Positions 9,000-17,691 of a stretch of DNA of 64,000 nt are shown piece after piece. Both the position numbers and the translations under genes were made by a program. The stretch is from Phenylobacterium conjunctum (GTDB lineage Bacteria; Pseudomonadota; Alphaproteobacteria; Caulobacterales; Caulobacteraceae). Position 1 is the first letter of the stretch. Each line of letters starts with the position of its first letter. Location: assembly GCF_042679085.1 (NCBI RefSeq), contig NZ_JBHTLQ010000009.1:37315-101314 (forward strand). The letters run 5' to 3'. Below the pieces are notes generated by a model. The model was not told the origin of the DNA, ran no database searches, and saw only the letters and a list, made by a program, of their open reading frames with translations.

Positions 9000-10403
9000 T
9001 CAGCTGTCCGAGAACCCGAACGGGGCGCCGGTGCGGCGGATATCATCAGGCAGGATCTGGCGCCCGATCGGCGGGGCCGAACGGGCCGTGCAGTCGAGCC
9101 GGTGGCACAGGCGACAGGTCACTCCGATGGGGGTCGAAAACTCCGGTCCCGGCCCACCCTGGGTGTAGATCAGCTTGGCCGCATGCTCCTCGGCGCAGCC
9201 GAGCGCGATGGCCCGTTCGACCTTGGTCGCCCCATAGGCGCCGCCGCCCGCCGTCACCGTCCGGGCGATGGAGAAGAACCTCTGGCCGTCGGGCAGCTCC
9301 AGCCACTGGGTGACAATCTGGCGCGGGGTCCGAAACGCCTGGTGCACGTTCCACAGGGGACAGCCGCCGCCGTGCCGGGCGAAAGGAAACCCCGCCCCGT
9401 CCAGGCGCTTGGAGACGTTGCCGGCCTCGTCGACCCGGATGAAGAAGAACGGAACCCGCTCCTGCCCCGGCTTCTGCAGGGTGGTCAGCCGGTGGGCGGT
9501 CTGTTCGAAGCTGCACCCGAACTGCCGGCCCAGGGCCTCGACGTCGTAGCGTCTGGTCTCCGCGGCCTTAGCGAAGGCCGAATAGGGCATCATCACCGCC
9601 GCCGCCGCGTAGGAGGCGAGCGCCCGCCGGGCCAGGCGCTCGCCGCTTTCGCTGGCGAAGTCTCCCTCGGCCACCAGGCCGTCGAGCTCGGCCCGCATCT
9701 CCAGATAGACCGCCTGCAGGGCCAGCTGGAACGCCTGGCTGGCGCTGTCCAGGCCATCGTCCAGCAGCACCTCCTTGCGGTGATGGTCCAGCCGGCGGAT
9801 CGAGCCGACCAGGACCGCCGAGGGCAGGCGACGCACTTTCAGGCCATGCCGGGCGCGGAAATAGCCGGGCAGGCCCTCGTACTCCGCCGCCCGCTGGGCC
9901 AGCCGCTCGGCGGCGTCGTCCAGCAGGGGGAAGCTGTTGCGGCGCGCGGCCAGGAACCGGCGGCTCTCGGCCACCGGGTCATTGGCCTCGGCGTCGGGAT
10001 CCAGCCGGTCCGCGCCCTTGTCGGCCAGAGCCAGCTGCTCCTCGCGATAGGCGGTGTAGAGCCTAAGCAAGGCCTCGGTGACGCCGGGAAAATTGGTGCT
10101 GATGTCGGACAGCTCGACGCTCGGCAGGTCGAGGTCGGCGAACATCGGGTCCTTGAGCAACGAGGCCAGCCTGGCGGTCTCGTCGTCTCCCCCGCCCCCC
10201 AGGAAGCCCTTCAGGTCCAGGTCGTAGGCCTGGGCCAGCCGGGCCAGCATCTGGCCGGACAGGGGCCGGTGATTGCGCTCCAGGAGGGCGACATAGGAGG
10301 CTGAGACCTCCAGGTGGGCCGCCATGTCCGCCTGGGTCAGGCCGCGTTCACGGCGCAGGCGCCGCAATCTGGGGCCGGCATAGAGGCCGCGCTCTCGGGG
10401 CAT
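9000..10403 (-). CDS. XRE-family short-chain acyl regulator (RamB/ScfR type, HTH + IrrE-like + DUF2083)
   Basis: The 467-residue protein has an N-terminal XRE helix-turn-helix (about residues 8-63: GLTQADMAAHLEVSASYVALLERN), a central IrrE/ImmA-like region and a C-terminal DUF2083 region with Cys residues (GGGCPLW, VTCRLCHRLDC). This architecture is that of RamB/MccR/ScfR proteins, which sense acyl-CoA or short-chain fatty-acid status and control glyoxylate-shunt or methylcitrate genes. It is transcribed divergently from aceA and precedes glcB on its own strand, which fits a role controlling both. The ATG has AAGGAG ten bases upstream. A dyad in the divergent gap (10441-10459) is a candidate binding site. 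Confidence 0.9.
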   Translation of the reverse strand: MPRERGLYAGPRLRRLRRERGLTQADMAAHLEVSASYVALLERNHRPLSGQMLARLAQAYDLDLKGFLGGGGDDETARLASLLKDPMFADLDLPSVELSDISTNFPGVTEALLRLYTAYREEQLALADKGADRLDPDAEANDPVAESRRFLAARRNSFPLLDDAAERLAQRAAEYEGLPGYFRARHGLKVRRLPSAVLVGSIRRLDHHRKEVLLDDGLDSASQAFQLALQAVYLEMRAELDGLVAEGDFASESGERLARRALASYAAAAVMMPYSAFAKAAETRRYDVEALGRQFGCSFEQTAHRLTTLQKPGQERVPFFFIRVDEAGNVSKRLDGAGFPFARHGGGCPLWNVHQAFRTPRQIVTQWLELPDGQRFFSIARTVTAGGGAYGATKVERAIALGCAEEHAAKLIYTQGGPGPEFSTPIGVTCRLCHRLDCTARSAPPIGRQILPDDIRRTGAPFGFSDS

Positions 10404-10432
10404 TAACCGAAACTCCTTGTAGAGTCTCGACC

Positions 10433-10469
10433 TTACAACATTACAGCACTTTTCTGTAAAGTTTTACAA
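10433..10469. promoter_or_regulatory. Candidate operator between the acyl-type regulator gene and aceA
   Basis: The divergent gap contains TTACAG (10441-10446) facing CTGTAA (10454-10459) with a 7-bp spacer. Two flanking TTACAA words lie at 10433-10438 and 10464-10469. This is the only strong dyad in the gap, and AT-rich TT(A/G)CAA-type words are typical for RamB-like regulators. Assignment to the adjacent regulator is inference. Confidence 0.5.
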
Positions 10470-10568
10470 TCGCACTTCAGGCCGGCTTCCGCCCCTCAGG
10501 CGAGGCGCGTACGCACCCGGCCAACGCGCCGGGCTGCAGTCCGCCCGGGCAAGCAGTGGAAGAGATCC

Positions 10569-12167
10569 ATGGCCTATCAAGATCACATCATCGAGATGGA
10601 CACCCTCATCAAGGCCAACAAGGCCCCGTGGGAAGGCATCAGCGCCGAGTCCGTGGCCCGCATGCGCCTGCAGAACCGGTTCAAGACCGGCCTGGAGATC
10701 GCCAAGTACACCGCCGACATCATGCGCAAGGACATGGCGGCCTATGACGCCGACCCGGCCAACTACACCCAGTCGCTGGGCTGCTGGCACGGCTTCGTCG
10801 CCCAGCAGAAGCTGATCTCGATCAAGAAGCACTTCGGCACCACCAAGCAGCGCTACATCTACCTGTCGGGCTGGATGGTCGCGGCCCTGCGCTCCGAGTT
10901 CGGCCCGCTGCCGGACCAGTCGATGCACGAGAAGACCTCGGTCCCGGCCTTGATCTCGGAAATCTACACCTTCCTGAAGCAAGCCGACGCCCGTGAGCTG
11001 GGCGGCCTGTTCCGCGACCTCGACGCCGCGCGCGCCGCTGGCGACAAGGCCAAGGAAGCCAAGCTGATCGACGCGATCGACAACTACGAAACCCACGTCG
11101 TTCCGATCATCGCCGACATCGACGCCGGTTTCGGCAACGCTGAAGCGACCTACCTGCTGGCCAAGAAGATGATCGAAGCCGGCGCCTGCGCCCTGCAGAT
11201 CGAAAACCAGGTGTCCGACGAAAAGCAGTGCGGCCACCAGGACGGCAAGGTGACCGTGCCGCACGAGGACTTCCTCGCGAAGATCCGCGCCCTGCGCTAC
11301 GCCTTCCTCGAAATGGGCGTCGACAACGGCATCATCGTCGCCCGCACCGACTCGCTCGGCGCCGGCCTGACCAAGCAGATCGCCGTCAGCCACACCCCGG
11401 GCGACATCGGCGACAAGTACAACAGCTTCCTGGACTGCGAAGAGATCTCGCCCGCCGACATGAAGAACGGCGACGTGGTCCTGAACCGCGGCGGCAAGCT
11501 GCTGCGTCCGAAGCGCCTGCCGTCCAACCTGTTCCAGTTCCGTGAAGGCACCGGCGCCGACCGTTGCGTGCTCGACTGCATCACCTCGCTGCAGAACGGC
11601 GCCGACCTGCTGTGGATCGAAACCGAAAAGCCGCACATCGAGCAGATCGCCTCGATGGTGGACCGGATCCGCGAAGTCGTCCCGAACGCCAAGCTGGCCT
11701 ACAACAACTCGCCGTCCTTCAACTGGACCCTGAACTTCCGCCAGCAGGTGTTCGACGCCTGGAAGTCGGCCGGCAAGGACGTCTCGGCCTATGACCGCGA
11801 AAAGCTGATGAGCGTCGATTACGACGACACCGATCTGGCGGCCGAAGCCGACGACAAGATCCGCACCTTCCAACGGGATGCGGCCAAGCGCGCGGGCATC
11901 TTCCACCACCTGATCACCCTGCCGACCTACCACACCGCGGCCCTGTCGACCGACAACCTGGCCAAGGAATACTTCGGCGAGGCCGGCATGCTCGGCTACG
12001 TGGCCGGCGTCCAGCGCAAGGAAATCCGTCAGGGCATCGCCTGCGTGAAGCACCAGAACATGTCGGGCTCCGACATCGGCGACGACCACAAGGAATACTT
12101 CGCCGGCGAAGCGGCCCTGAAGGCCGGCGGCGTCCACAACACGATGAACCAGTTCGAAGCGATCTGA
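10569..12167 (+). CDS. aceA: Isocitrate lyase (long, 532-residue type)
   Basis: Isocitrate lyase splits isocitrate into succinate and glyoxylate, the first step of the glyoxylate shunt. The 532-residue length and the signature SDEKQCGHQDGKVTVP (catalytic Cys in QCGH) place it in the long subfamily found in Pseudomonas and Caulobacter rather than the short E. coli type; the second residue of the usual K-[KR]-C-G-H signature is Gln, as is normal for that subfamily. The ATG follows GGAAGAG at a suitable distance. A strong rho-independent terminator follows at 12189-12218. It is divergent from the XRE acyl-type regulator that probably controls it. Confidence 0.97.
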   Translation: MAYQDHIIEMDTLIKANKAPWEGISAESVARMRLQNRFKTGLEIAKYTADIMRKDMAAYDADPANYTQSLGCWHGFVAQQKLISIKKHFGTTKQRYIYLSGWMVAALRSEFGPLPDQSMHEKTSVPALISEIYTFLKQADARELGGLFRDLDAARAAGDKAKEAKLIDAIDNYETHVVPIIADIDAGFGNAEATYLLAKKMIEAGACALQIENQVSDEKQCGHQDGKVTVPHEDFLAKIRALRYAFLEMGVDNGIIVARTDSLGAGLTKQIAVSHTPGDIGDKYNSFLDCEEISPADMKNGDVVLNRGGKLLRPKRLPSNLFQFREGTGADRCVLDCITSLQNGADLLWIETEKPHIEQIASMVDRIREVVPNAKLAYNNSPSFNWTLNFRQQVFDAWKSAGKDVSAYDREKLMSVDYDDTDLAAEADDKIRTFQRDAAKRAGIFHHLITLPTYHTAALSTDNLAKEYFGEAGMLGYVAGVQRKEIRQGIACVKHQNMSGSDIGDDHKEYFAGEAALKAGGVHNTMNQFEAI

Positions 12168-12188
12168 TCCATCGACACCTAGACGGAA

Positions 12189-12218
12189 ACGGCCCGGGAG
12201 CGATCCCGGGCCGTTTTT
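12189..12218 (+). terminator. Rho-independent terminator of aceA
   Basis: An 11-bp perfect stem ACGGCCCGGGA / TCCCGGGCCGT with a GCGA loop is followed by a run of five T, 22 bp after the aceA stop. Confidence 0.93.
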
Positions 12219-12230
12219 GTTTGCCCCCCG

Positions 12231-12331
12231 CCGCTCATCCCCGCGAAGGCGGGGATCCAAGCTGAATGTCCGTCAACTCGGCGTCGTGAGGCTCGCTCAG
12301 TATGGATCCCCGCCTTCGCGGGGATGAGCGG
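12231..12331. repeat. Intergenic element bounded by exact 29-bp inverted repeats
   Basis: The arms 12231-12259 and 12303-12331 are exact inverted copies of a 29-bp word starting CCGCTCATCCCCGC and ending GGGGATCCA; each arm is itself a small hairpin (ATCCCCGC, GAAG, GCGGGGAT). About 43 bp separate them. A related element with paired substitutions occurs at 60970-61103 and a miniature at 3811-3841. This looks like a REP/MITE-type family. Confidence 0.9.
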
Positions 12332-12361
12332 AGTATGGGGTGGGAGTTAGAGGCCGAGGGC

Positions 12362-12871
12362 TTACACCCCCACCGAAAACAACAGCACCGGCCCGTGCCA
12401 GACCTCGTCCGCAACGTCCACCTCGCGGATCTCCGACACCCCCGGACAGGTCGCCACGGCCTTGCGCCAGAAGGCCAGGGCCGCGCCATTGGTGCGCGCC
12501 ACCGCCGCCTCCCAGCGGCCGGGCCAGCGTCGAAAGATCGTCTGCGCCGCCGCCAGGCCCACCCCCGCGCGGCGATGCTTCCGCACCACGAAGAACTCGG
12601 CCATCGCCCGATCGAGCGGGACGCCGGCATGGGAGAAGCTGTTCAGAAGCGCGAACCCGGCCAGATGGCCGTTCACGCGGATCAGCAGAGGAACGCGATC
12701 CTCGTCGCGCCAGTAGCTCGCCAGGTGCGGATAGTCCTCGAACCGGCCATCGTCGCCCAACTCGCCATCATCCCGCCCCGCCCACTGCTCCGAGAAGTCG
12801 TGGATATAGAGCTGGAACAGGTTCTCCAGGATCGGCCGCTCCTCGGGCCGGGCGATGTCTAGGCTGAGCAT
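12362..12871 (-). CDS. GNAT-family N-acetyltransferase
   Basis: The 169-residue protein has the GNAT fold: beta strands with GHLAGFALLN, then the acetyl-CoA pyrophosphate-binding motif A (RKHRRAGVGLAAAQ), and a C-terminal strand VARTNGAALAFWRKAV. It should transfer an acetyl group from acetyl-CoA to an unknown small molecule or protein amine. The ATG is preceded by AGGAGG eight bases upstream; this ribosome site touches the outer edge of the 150-bp repeat element that starts at 12883, so the repeat reaches directly to the gene's translation signals. Confidence 0.85.
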   Translation of the reverse strand: MLSLDIARPEERPILENLFQLYIHDFSEQWAGRDDGELGDDGRFEDYPHLASYWRDEDRVPLLIRVNGHLAGFALLNSFSHAGVPLDRAMAEFFVVRKHRRAGVGLAAAQTIFRRWPGRWEAAVARTNGAALAFWRKAVATCPGVSEIREVDVADEVWHGPVLLFSVGV

Positions 12872-12882
12872 TCCAATATCCT

Positions 12883-13032
12883 CCTTCTCCCCTTGTGGGA
12901 GAAGGTGTCAGCGGAGCTGACGGATGAGGGGTCGCGCCGCCTTATCCGTCAGTCCCGCCAACCTGCGAGGTCTGAGAGACCCCTCATCCGACCTGGCTCC
13001 GCCAGGCCACCTTCTCCCACAAGGGGAGAAGG
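12883..13032. repeat. 150-bp MITE-like palindromic element
   Basis: Exact 23-bp inverted termini (12883-12905 and 13010-13032), each an imperfect palindrome of CCTTCTCCC/GGGAGAAGG, enclose a second 13-bp inverted pair, CGGATGAGGGGTC (12921-12933) and GACCCCTCATCCG (12978-12990). It fills nearly the whole gap between the GNAT and alcohol dehydrogenase genes and encodes no protein. Its structure is that of a nested-hairpin repeat such as a MITE or BIME. Confidence 0.88.
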
Positions 13033-13045
13033 CTACAGGCATACC

Positions 13046-15130
13046 TTACTGCGCCGCCTGGGACTTCTTCGCCTCGCTGATGATGTAGGCGCGGATGTCC
13101 TCGGCGTCCTTCACCGACAGGGTCTTGGCGAAGCTGACCATGCCGTTGGCCTTGCGGGCCCCGTCGATCACCACCGATTTGAAGTTGTCGGCGGACACGA
13201 TCATCTGGGACTTCTTCAGGTCCGGCAGATAGGCGCCCGAGGCGTTCGGGCCGTGGCAGACCTGGCAGTTCTCATGGAACCGCGCGAAGCCGGCCTTGGC
13301 GTCGCCCGCCGAGCTCACCCCGGTCAGGTCAAGGGCGGGAACCTCGTCGATCTCATAGGCCGGCTGGGTCGCCTTGCCGCCCAGCTTGAAGACCATCAGG
13401 CGGCCCGGCAGGCGCTGCTGGTTGCCCAGGAGGACCGAGGCCGAGACCGGCCCGCCGCCGCCGTAGCCGACCAGGATGGCCACGTACTGCTCGCCGTCGA
13501 TCTCATAGGTGGACGGGGCGGCGATGACGCCGTTGGTGGTCTTGTACTCCCACAGCACCTTGCCGTTGGCGGCGTCGTAGGCGACGAACTTGCCCTCGGC
13601 CGCGCCCTGGAAGACCAGGCCGCCCGCCGTCGACATGATGCCGGCGTTCCAGAAGTAGGGATGCTCCACCGTCCAGCGGGGCTTCTGGGCCACGGGGTCC
13701 CAGGCCACCAGCAGGCCGCGGTTCATGGCCTTGATGGCCGCCAGCGTCGCCTTGTCGTCCGGCAGGGCGTTGGCCAGGAGGTTGGTGCCGACGTTCCAGC
13801 CGTTCGGATTGTACTTGAACTCGCCGATATTGGTGTAGGCGAAGGGCGAGGCCTGGGCCGGGATATAGACCAGGCCCGTCTGCTGGCTGTAGCTCATCGG
13901 GTGCCAGTTGTGGGCGCCCAGCGGACCCGGGAACTGCATGGACGGGGCGTCCTTGTAGCGGGCCCCGGGGGTTTCGATGGGCCGGCCGGTCTTCATGTCG
14001 ACGCCGGTGGTCCAGGTCTGGGGCGCATAGCCCTTGGCCGAGATCAGCTTACCCGTCGCCCGGTCGATCACGTAGAAGAAGCCGTTCTTGGGCGCCTGCA
14101 TCAGGGCCTTGACCGGCTTACCCTCGATCTTCAGGTCGGCCAGGATGATGTGCTGGGTCGCGGTGTAGTCCCAGCTTTCGCCGGGTGTCGTCTGATAGTG
14201 CCAGACGTACTCGCCGGTGTCCGGCTTCAGGGCCAGGATGGACGAGACGAACAGGTTGTCGCCCTTGCCCTCGGAACGCTTCAGGTGGTTCCAGGGCGTG
14301 CCGTTGCCGACGCCGAAATAGACGATGTCCAGGTCCGGGTCATAGGCCATGGAGTCCCAGACCGTCGCGCCGCCGCCCGTCTGCTTCCAGACGTCGCCGA
14401 ACCAGGTGCCGGCGGCCTTCTCGGCCATGATCTTGTCGCTGGCCGCGCCGTCGGGTTTCCCCTGCGGATTCGGAGCCGTGTAGAAGCGCCAGACCATCTT
14501 GCCGGTGTTGACGTCATAGGCGCTGACATAGCCGCGCACGCCGTACTCGGCGCCGCCGTTGCCGATCAGCACCTTGTCCTTCACCACGCGCGGAGCGCCG
14601 GTGATGGTGTAGGGCTTGGAGGTGTCGGTGGTCTGGACCGACCAGACCTGCTTGCCGGTCGCGGCGTCGAGGGCGATCAGGCGACCGTCGAGCGCGCCCA
14701 CATAGACCTTGCCCTTCCAGACGGCGACGCCGCGGTTGACCACGTCGCAGCAGGCGTCCACCGCCTTGCCGCCGTCGACCTTGGGATCAAAGGCCCACTT
14801 CTGGGCGCCGGTCTTGGCGTCCAGCGCATAGACCTTGGACCAGGCGGTGGAGACATACATCACCCCGTCCACCACCACCGGCGTCGCCTCCTGGCCGCGG
14901 TTGGTGTCGAACTCATGATACCAGGCCAGGCCCAGCTGGTTGACGTTGCCGGTATTGATCTTGGTCAGCGGGCTGTAGCGCTGTTCGTCATAGGTCCGGC
15001 CGACGGCCAGCCATTCGCCATCGGCGGTCGCCTTGGCGAGGCGCGCGCCATCCACATTGCCCGCCTTGGGGCTGCAGGCGGCGAGGGCCGCGGTCACGGC
15101 GACCGCGAGGACAAGCTTGGTGATCTTCAA
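13046..15130 (-). CDS. PQQ-dependent quinohaemoprotein alcohol dehydrogenase
   Basis: The 694-residue protein oxidises primary alcohols in the periplasm using PQQ and passes electrons to haem c. The eight-bladed propeller repeats (AW-docking motifs such as GDLD.VYFGVGNGTPWN) carry the vicinal Cys127-Cys128 pair (DACCDV) typical of PQQ sites. A C-terminal cytochrome c domain has CQVCH (622-626) and a probable Met664 axial ligand. The N-terminus has a lipobox (ALAAC, Cys19), so it may be a lipoprotein instead of freely periplasmic. It starts at a TTG with GGGAGG five bases upstream. No pqq biosynthesis genes are seen in the window. Confidence 0.93.
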   Translation of the reverse strand: MKITKLVLAVAVTAALAACSPKAGNVDGARLAKATADGEWLAVGRTYDEQRYSPLTKINTGNVNQLGLAWYHEFDTNRGQEATPVVVDGVMYVSTAWSKVYALDAKTGAQKWAFDPKVDGGKAVDACCDVVNRGVAVWKGKVYVGALDGRLIALDAATGKQVWSVQTTDTSKPYTITGAPRVVKDKVLIGNGGAEYGVRGYVSAYDVNTGKMVWRFYTAPNPQGKPDGAASDKIMAEKAAGTWFGDVWKQTGGGATVWDSMAYDPDLDIVYFGVGNGTPWNHLKRSEGKGDNLFVSSILALKPDTGEYVWHYQTTPGESWDYTATQHIILADLKIEGKPVKALMQAPKNGFFYVIDRATGKLISAKGYAPQTWTTGVDMKTGRPIETPGARYKDAPSMQFPGPLGAHNWHPMSYSQQTGLVYIPAQASPFAYTNIGEFKYNPNGWNVGTNLLANALPDDKATLAAIKAMNRGLLVAWDPVAQKPRWTVEHPYFWNAGIMSTAGGLVFQGAAEGKFVAYDAANGKVLWEYKTTNGVIAAPSTYEIDGEQYVAILVGYGGGGPVSASVLLGNQQRLPGRLMVFKLGGKATQPAYEIDEVPALDLTGVSSAGDAKAGFARFHENCQVCHGPNASGAYLPDLKKSQMIVSADNFKSVVIDGARKANGMVSFAKTLSVKDAEDIRAYIISEAKKSQAAQ

Positions 15131-15198
15131 TGGAGCCTCCCGACGGCCGTCAGTGCGGCCTTGGGCGGCACTATGCCCCTAAGCCCCTCTCGCGCAAC

Positions 15199-15852
15199 CT
15201 ATGACGTGGCGGCAGTCGAACGCCGATCCGCCAGCCAGGCCAGGACCGTGGTCACCAGGTAGGCGATGAGGGCCGTGCGGCCAAAGCCTGCGGGGTCGCC
15301 GCTGCCCGGTAGGACCAGGGCCACGATCTGCAGAGCAATCAGGAAGGTCGTGAACCCCAGCACCGGCGCCAGGCTCTGGCCCAGCTGTCCGCGCCGCCAG
15401 CCCCAGGCCGCGGCGCCCAGCCCCAAAAGGCCCATCTCCAGGGCTTCCTCAGGCACGGGATAGTTCCACAGGCCAAAGCCCACCTTGTCGCCGCCGAACC
15501 AGAGCTCCAGGTCCGGCCGGTGGACAGCCAGGTCCCCCAGCCAGTGCGAAAAGGCCACCAGCCCGACCATGACCGCCGCCGCGCGCGGCAGCTTCAGCAG
15601 GAGGCCGACCGCCACCGCCGCCGCCAGCGACCACAGCACCGCCGCCGGCAGGCTGTGGGTCCAGGGCATGTGCTCCAGCACCAGGGGACTGCCCGGCAGG
15701 CTCTCGTCCAGCCGCAGCCGCTCCACCCCCGCCATCACCAGCCCGGACCATGCGATGTCCACCAGCTGGGCCGCGCCCACATAGGTCCACAGCGGCGCCC
15801 GCGGCTCCACAGCCTTGGCGGCCAGCGCCGCCGCATAGTGCCCCACAAACAT
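15199..15852 (-). CDS. Multi-pass membrane protein resembling metal-dependent hydrolase (YdjM/DUF457-like)
   Basis: The 217-residue protein has about five hydrophobic segments and conserved-looking histidine sites: VGHYAAAL at the N-terminus, MPWTHSLP around residue 62-70 and FSHWLGDLAVH near 100-112. This His pattern in membrane helices is that of the inner-membrane YdjM/DUF457 'metal-dependent hydrolase' group, whose activity is not established. The ATG has GGGGGAGGGGG upstream. It sits alone between the alcohol dehydrogenase gene (same strand, 68 bp away) and the divergent TacA-like gene. Function unknown. Confidence 0.75.
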   Translation of the reverse strand: MFVGHYAAALAAKAVEPRAPLWTYVGAAQLVDIAWSGLVMAGVERLRLDESLPGSPLVLEHMPWTHSLPAAVLWSLAAAVAVGLLLKLPRAAAVMVGLVAFSHWLGDLAVHRPDLELWFGGDKVGFGLWNYPVPEEALEMGLLGLGAAAWGWRRGQLGQSLAPVLGFTTFLIALQIVALVLPGSGDPAGFGRTALIAYLVTTVLAWLADRRSTAATS

Positions 15853-16078
15853 GGAAGCCCCCTCCCCCGTCCTATGACGAGAGTGAGCGCCCCCAAGGCC
15901 AAGCTGGCAAGTCCCCCATTCCGCTCACCCCCGCCTAGGCAAGCCCCGCCCGTTAACCCCTGACTCAGGTCTCCGAAACCCCGCCTTTACCCCGGACCTG
16001 TATCAATCCGCGACATAACGAGCCTCATCCCGGGGTCATCCCGGCAGATGAGCGTCCAGTCCAGGTGGGTGTCTTCAT

Positions 16079-17557
16079 ATGGCCAAAACGGTCCTCGTCG
16101 TCGATGACGACCCGACTCAACGCAGGCTGATCCAGGCGGTCCTGGAGCGCGAAGGGTTCACCGTCGCCCACGCCGAAAACGGCGACCAGGCGATCGGCAA
16201 GCTGACCTCCGGCTCGGCCTGCGACCTCATTCTGCTGGACCTGGTCATGCCGGGCCTGTCGGGCCAGGACACGCTCAAGGAAATCCGCACCCGCGGCTTC
16301 TCCCAGCCGGTGATCGTGGTCACCGCGACCGGCGGCATCGACACGGTGGTCAAGGCCATGCAGGCCGGCGCCTGCGACTTCTTCATCAAGCCGGCGGCGC
16401 CGGAGCGGATCATCGTCTCGATCCGCAATGCGCTGTCCATGGGCGACCTGAAGGGCGAGGTTGAGCGCCTCAAGAAGCACGCCGGCGGCCGCTTCACCTT
16501 CGCCGACATGGTCGGAACCTCGGCCCCCATGCAGATGGTCAAGCGCCTGGGCGAGCGGGCGGCCAAGTCGTCCATCCCCATCCTGATCACCGGTGAGAGC
16601 GGGGTCGGCAAGGAAGTGATCGCCCGCGCCGTCCACGGCTCTTCCGACCGCGCCGGCAAGCCCTTCGTCGCCGTGAACTGCGGCGCCATCCCCGAGAATC
16701 TCGTGGAATCGATCCTGTTCGGCCACGAGAAGGGCAGCTTCACCGGCGCCACCGACAAGCACCTGGGCAAGTTCCAGGAGGCCAATGGCGGCACCCTGTT
16801 CCTGGACGAGGTCGGCGAGCTGCCCCTGGACATCCAGGTCAAGCTGCTGCGCGCCCTGCAGGAGAGCGAGATCGACCCGATCGGGGCCAAGCGCTCGGTC
16901 AAAGTCGACGTGCGCATCGTCTCGGCCACCAACCGTGACCTGGCGACCGCCGTGAAGGACGCCCGGTTCCGCGAGGACCTGTTCTATCGCCTGAACGTCT
17001 TCCCGATCGAGGCGCCGGCCTTGCGCGAACGTCGCGAGGACATCCCGGCCCTGGTCGAGCACTTCGTCCGCCGCTTCAATGTCGAGGAAGGCAAGGCCGT
17101 GGCCGGCGCCTCGGCCGAGACCCTGGCCCTGCTCACCGGCTTCGACTGGCCGGGCAATGTCCGCCAGCTGGAGAACGCGGTCTACCGCGCCATCGTGCTG
17201 GCCGACGCGCCCTATCTGCAGCCCTACGACTTCCCGGCCATCTCCGGCGTCGCCGCGCCCCTGCCTGAGGCGGTGGCCGCTGTCAGCCACGCCCCGCCCC
17301 CGGCGATGGGCGAGCTGCTGGACGAGATCCCGAAGGACGCCCCCGTGCGCATTCTCGACGGGCGCGGCCACCTGCGCACGCTCGAGGACATCGAGCGCGA
17401 CCTGATCCAGCTGGCCATCGAGATCTATGCCGGCCACATGAGCGAGGTGGCGCGCCGCCTCGGCATCGGCCGCTCGACCCTCTATCGCAAGGTCCGCGAA
17501 CAGGGCCTCGAGGACCTGGTCAAGGGCGGCGAAGCGGCCGACGAAGCCGCGGCCTGA
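16079..17557 (+). CDS. tacA: Sigma-54-dependent response regulator, TacA-like
   Basis: The 492-residue protein has an N-terminal receiver domain (D9-D11 acidic pocket, phospho-acceptor Asp54, Lys104), an AAA+ sigma-54 activation domain (Walker A GESGVGKE 172-179, sigma-54 contact loop GSFTGA 219-224, Walker B LFLDEVGE 240-247) and a C-terminal Fis-type helix-turn-helix (RRLGIGRSTLYRKV). It therefore activates sigma-54 promoters when phosphorylated. In Caulobacter, TacA drives stalk and cell-fate genes under the ShkA-ShpA phosphorelay. The nearby gapR agrees with the C. crescentus neighbourhood as I recall it (tacA and gapR only a few loci apart). The symbol rests on this and on architecture; another NtrC-like regulator is possible. 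Confidence 0.75.
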   Translation: MAKTVLVVDDDPTQRRLIQAVLEREGFTVAHAENGDQAIGKLTSGSACDLILLDLVMPGLSGQDTLKEIRTRGFSQPVIVVTATGGIDTVVKAMQAGACDFFIKPAAPERIIVSIRNALSMGDLKGEVERLKKHAGGRFTFADMVGTSAPMQMVKRLGERAAKSSIPILITGESGVGKEVIARAVHGSSDRAGKPFVAVNCGAIPENLVESILFGHEKGSFTGATDKHLGKFQEANGGTLFLDEVGELPLDIQVKLLRALQESEIDPIGAKRSVKVDVRIVSATNRDLATAVKDARFREDLFYRLNVFPIEAPALRERREDIPALVEHFVRRFNVEEGKAVAGASAETLALLTGFDWPGNVRQLENAVYRAIVLADAPYLQPYDFPAISGVAAPLPEAVAAVSHAPPPAMGELLDEIPKDAPVRILDGRGHLRTLEDIERDLIQLAIEIYAGHMSEVARRLGIGRSTLYRKVREQGLEDLVKGGEAADEAAA

Positions 17558-17564
17558 TAAGCTA

Positions 17565-17676
17565 TGTCATCCCGGAAAGCGTACAGCGCTTATCCGGGAC
17601 CCATACGCGCGGGATTATCCGGATGAATCTGTGCCTATGGGTCCCGGCTCTCCGCTTCGCTGCGGCCGGGATGACA
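17565..17676. repeat. 112-bp intergenic nested inverted-repeat element
   Basis: Termini TGTCATCCCGG (17565-17575) and CCGGGATGACA (17666-17676) are inverted, and an inner pair GGGACCCATA (17596-17605) / TATGGGTCCC (17636-17645) is also inverted. It occupies the gap between the convergent tacA-like and GST genes, and may serve as a bidirectional terminator or be a REP-type element. It shares no long word with the other elements in the window. Confidence 0.8.
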
Positions 17677-17691
17677 CCCTAGGTCTCGGCC

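Noticed and set aside
15953..15958. A CtrA-type half-site TTAACC upstream of the tacA-like gene
   Set aside because: The second half (TTAA seven bases away) is missing, so the full CtrA box is not supported.
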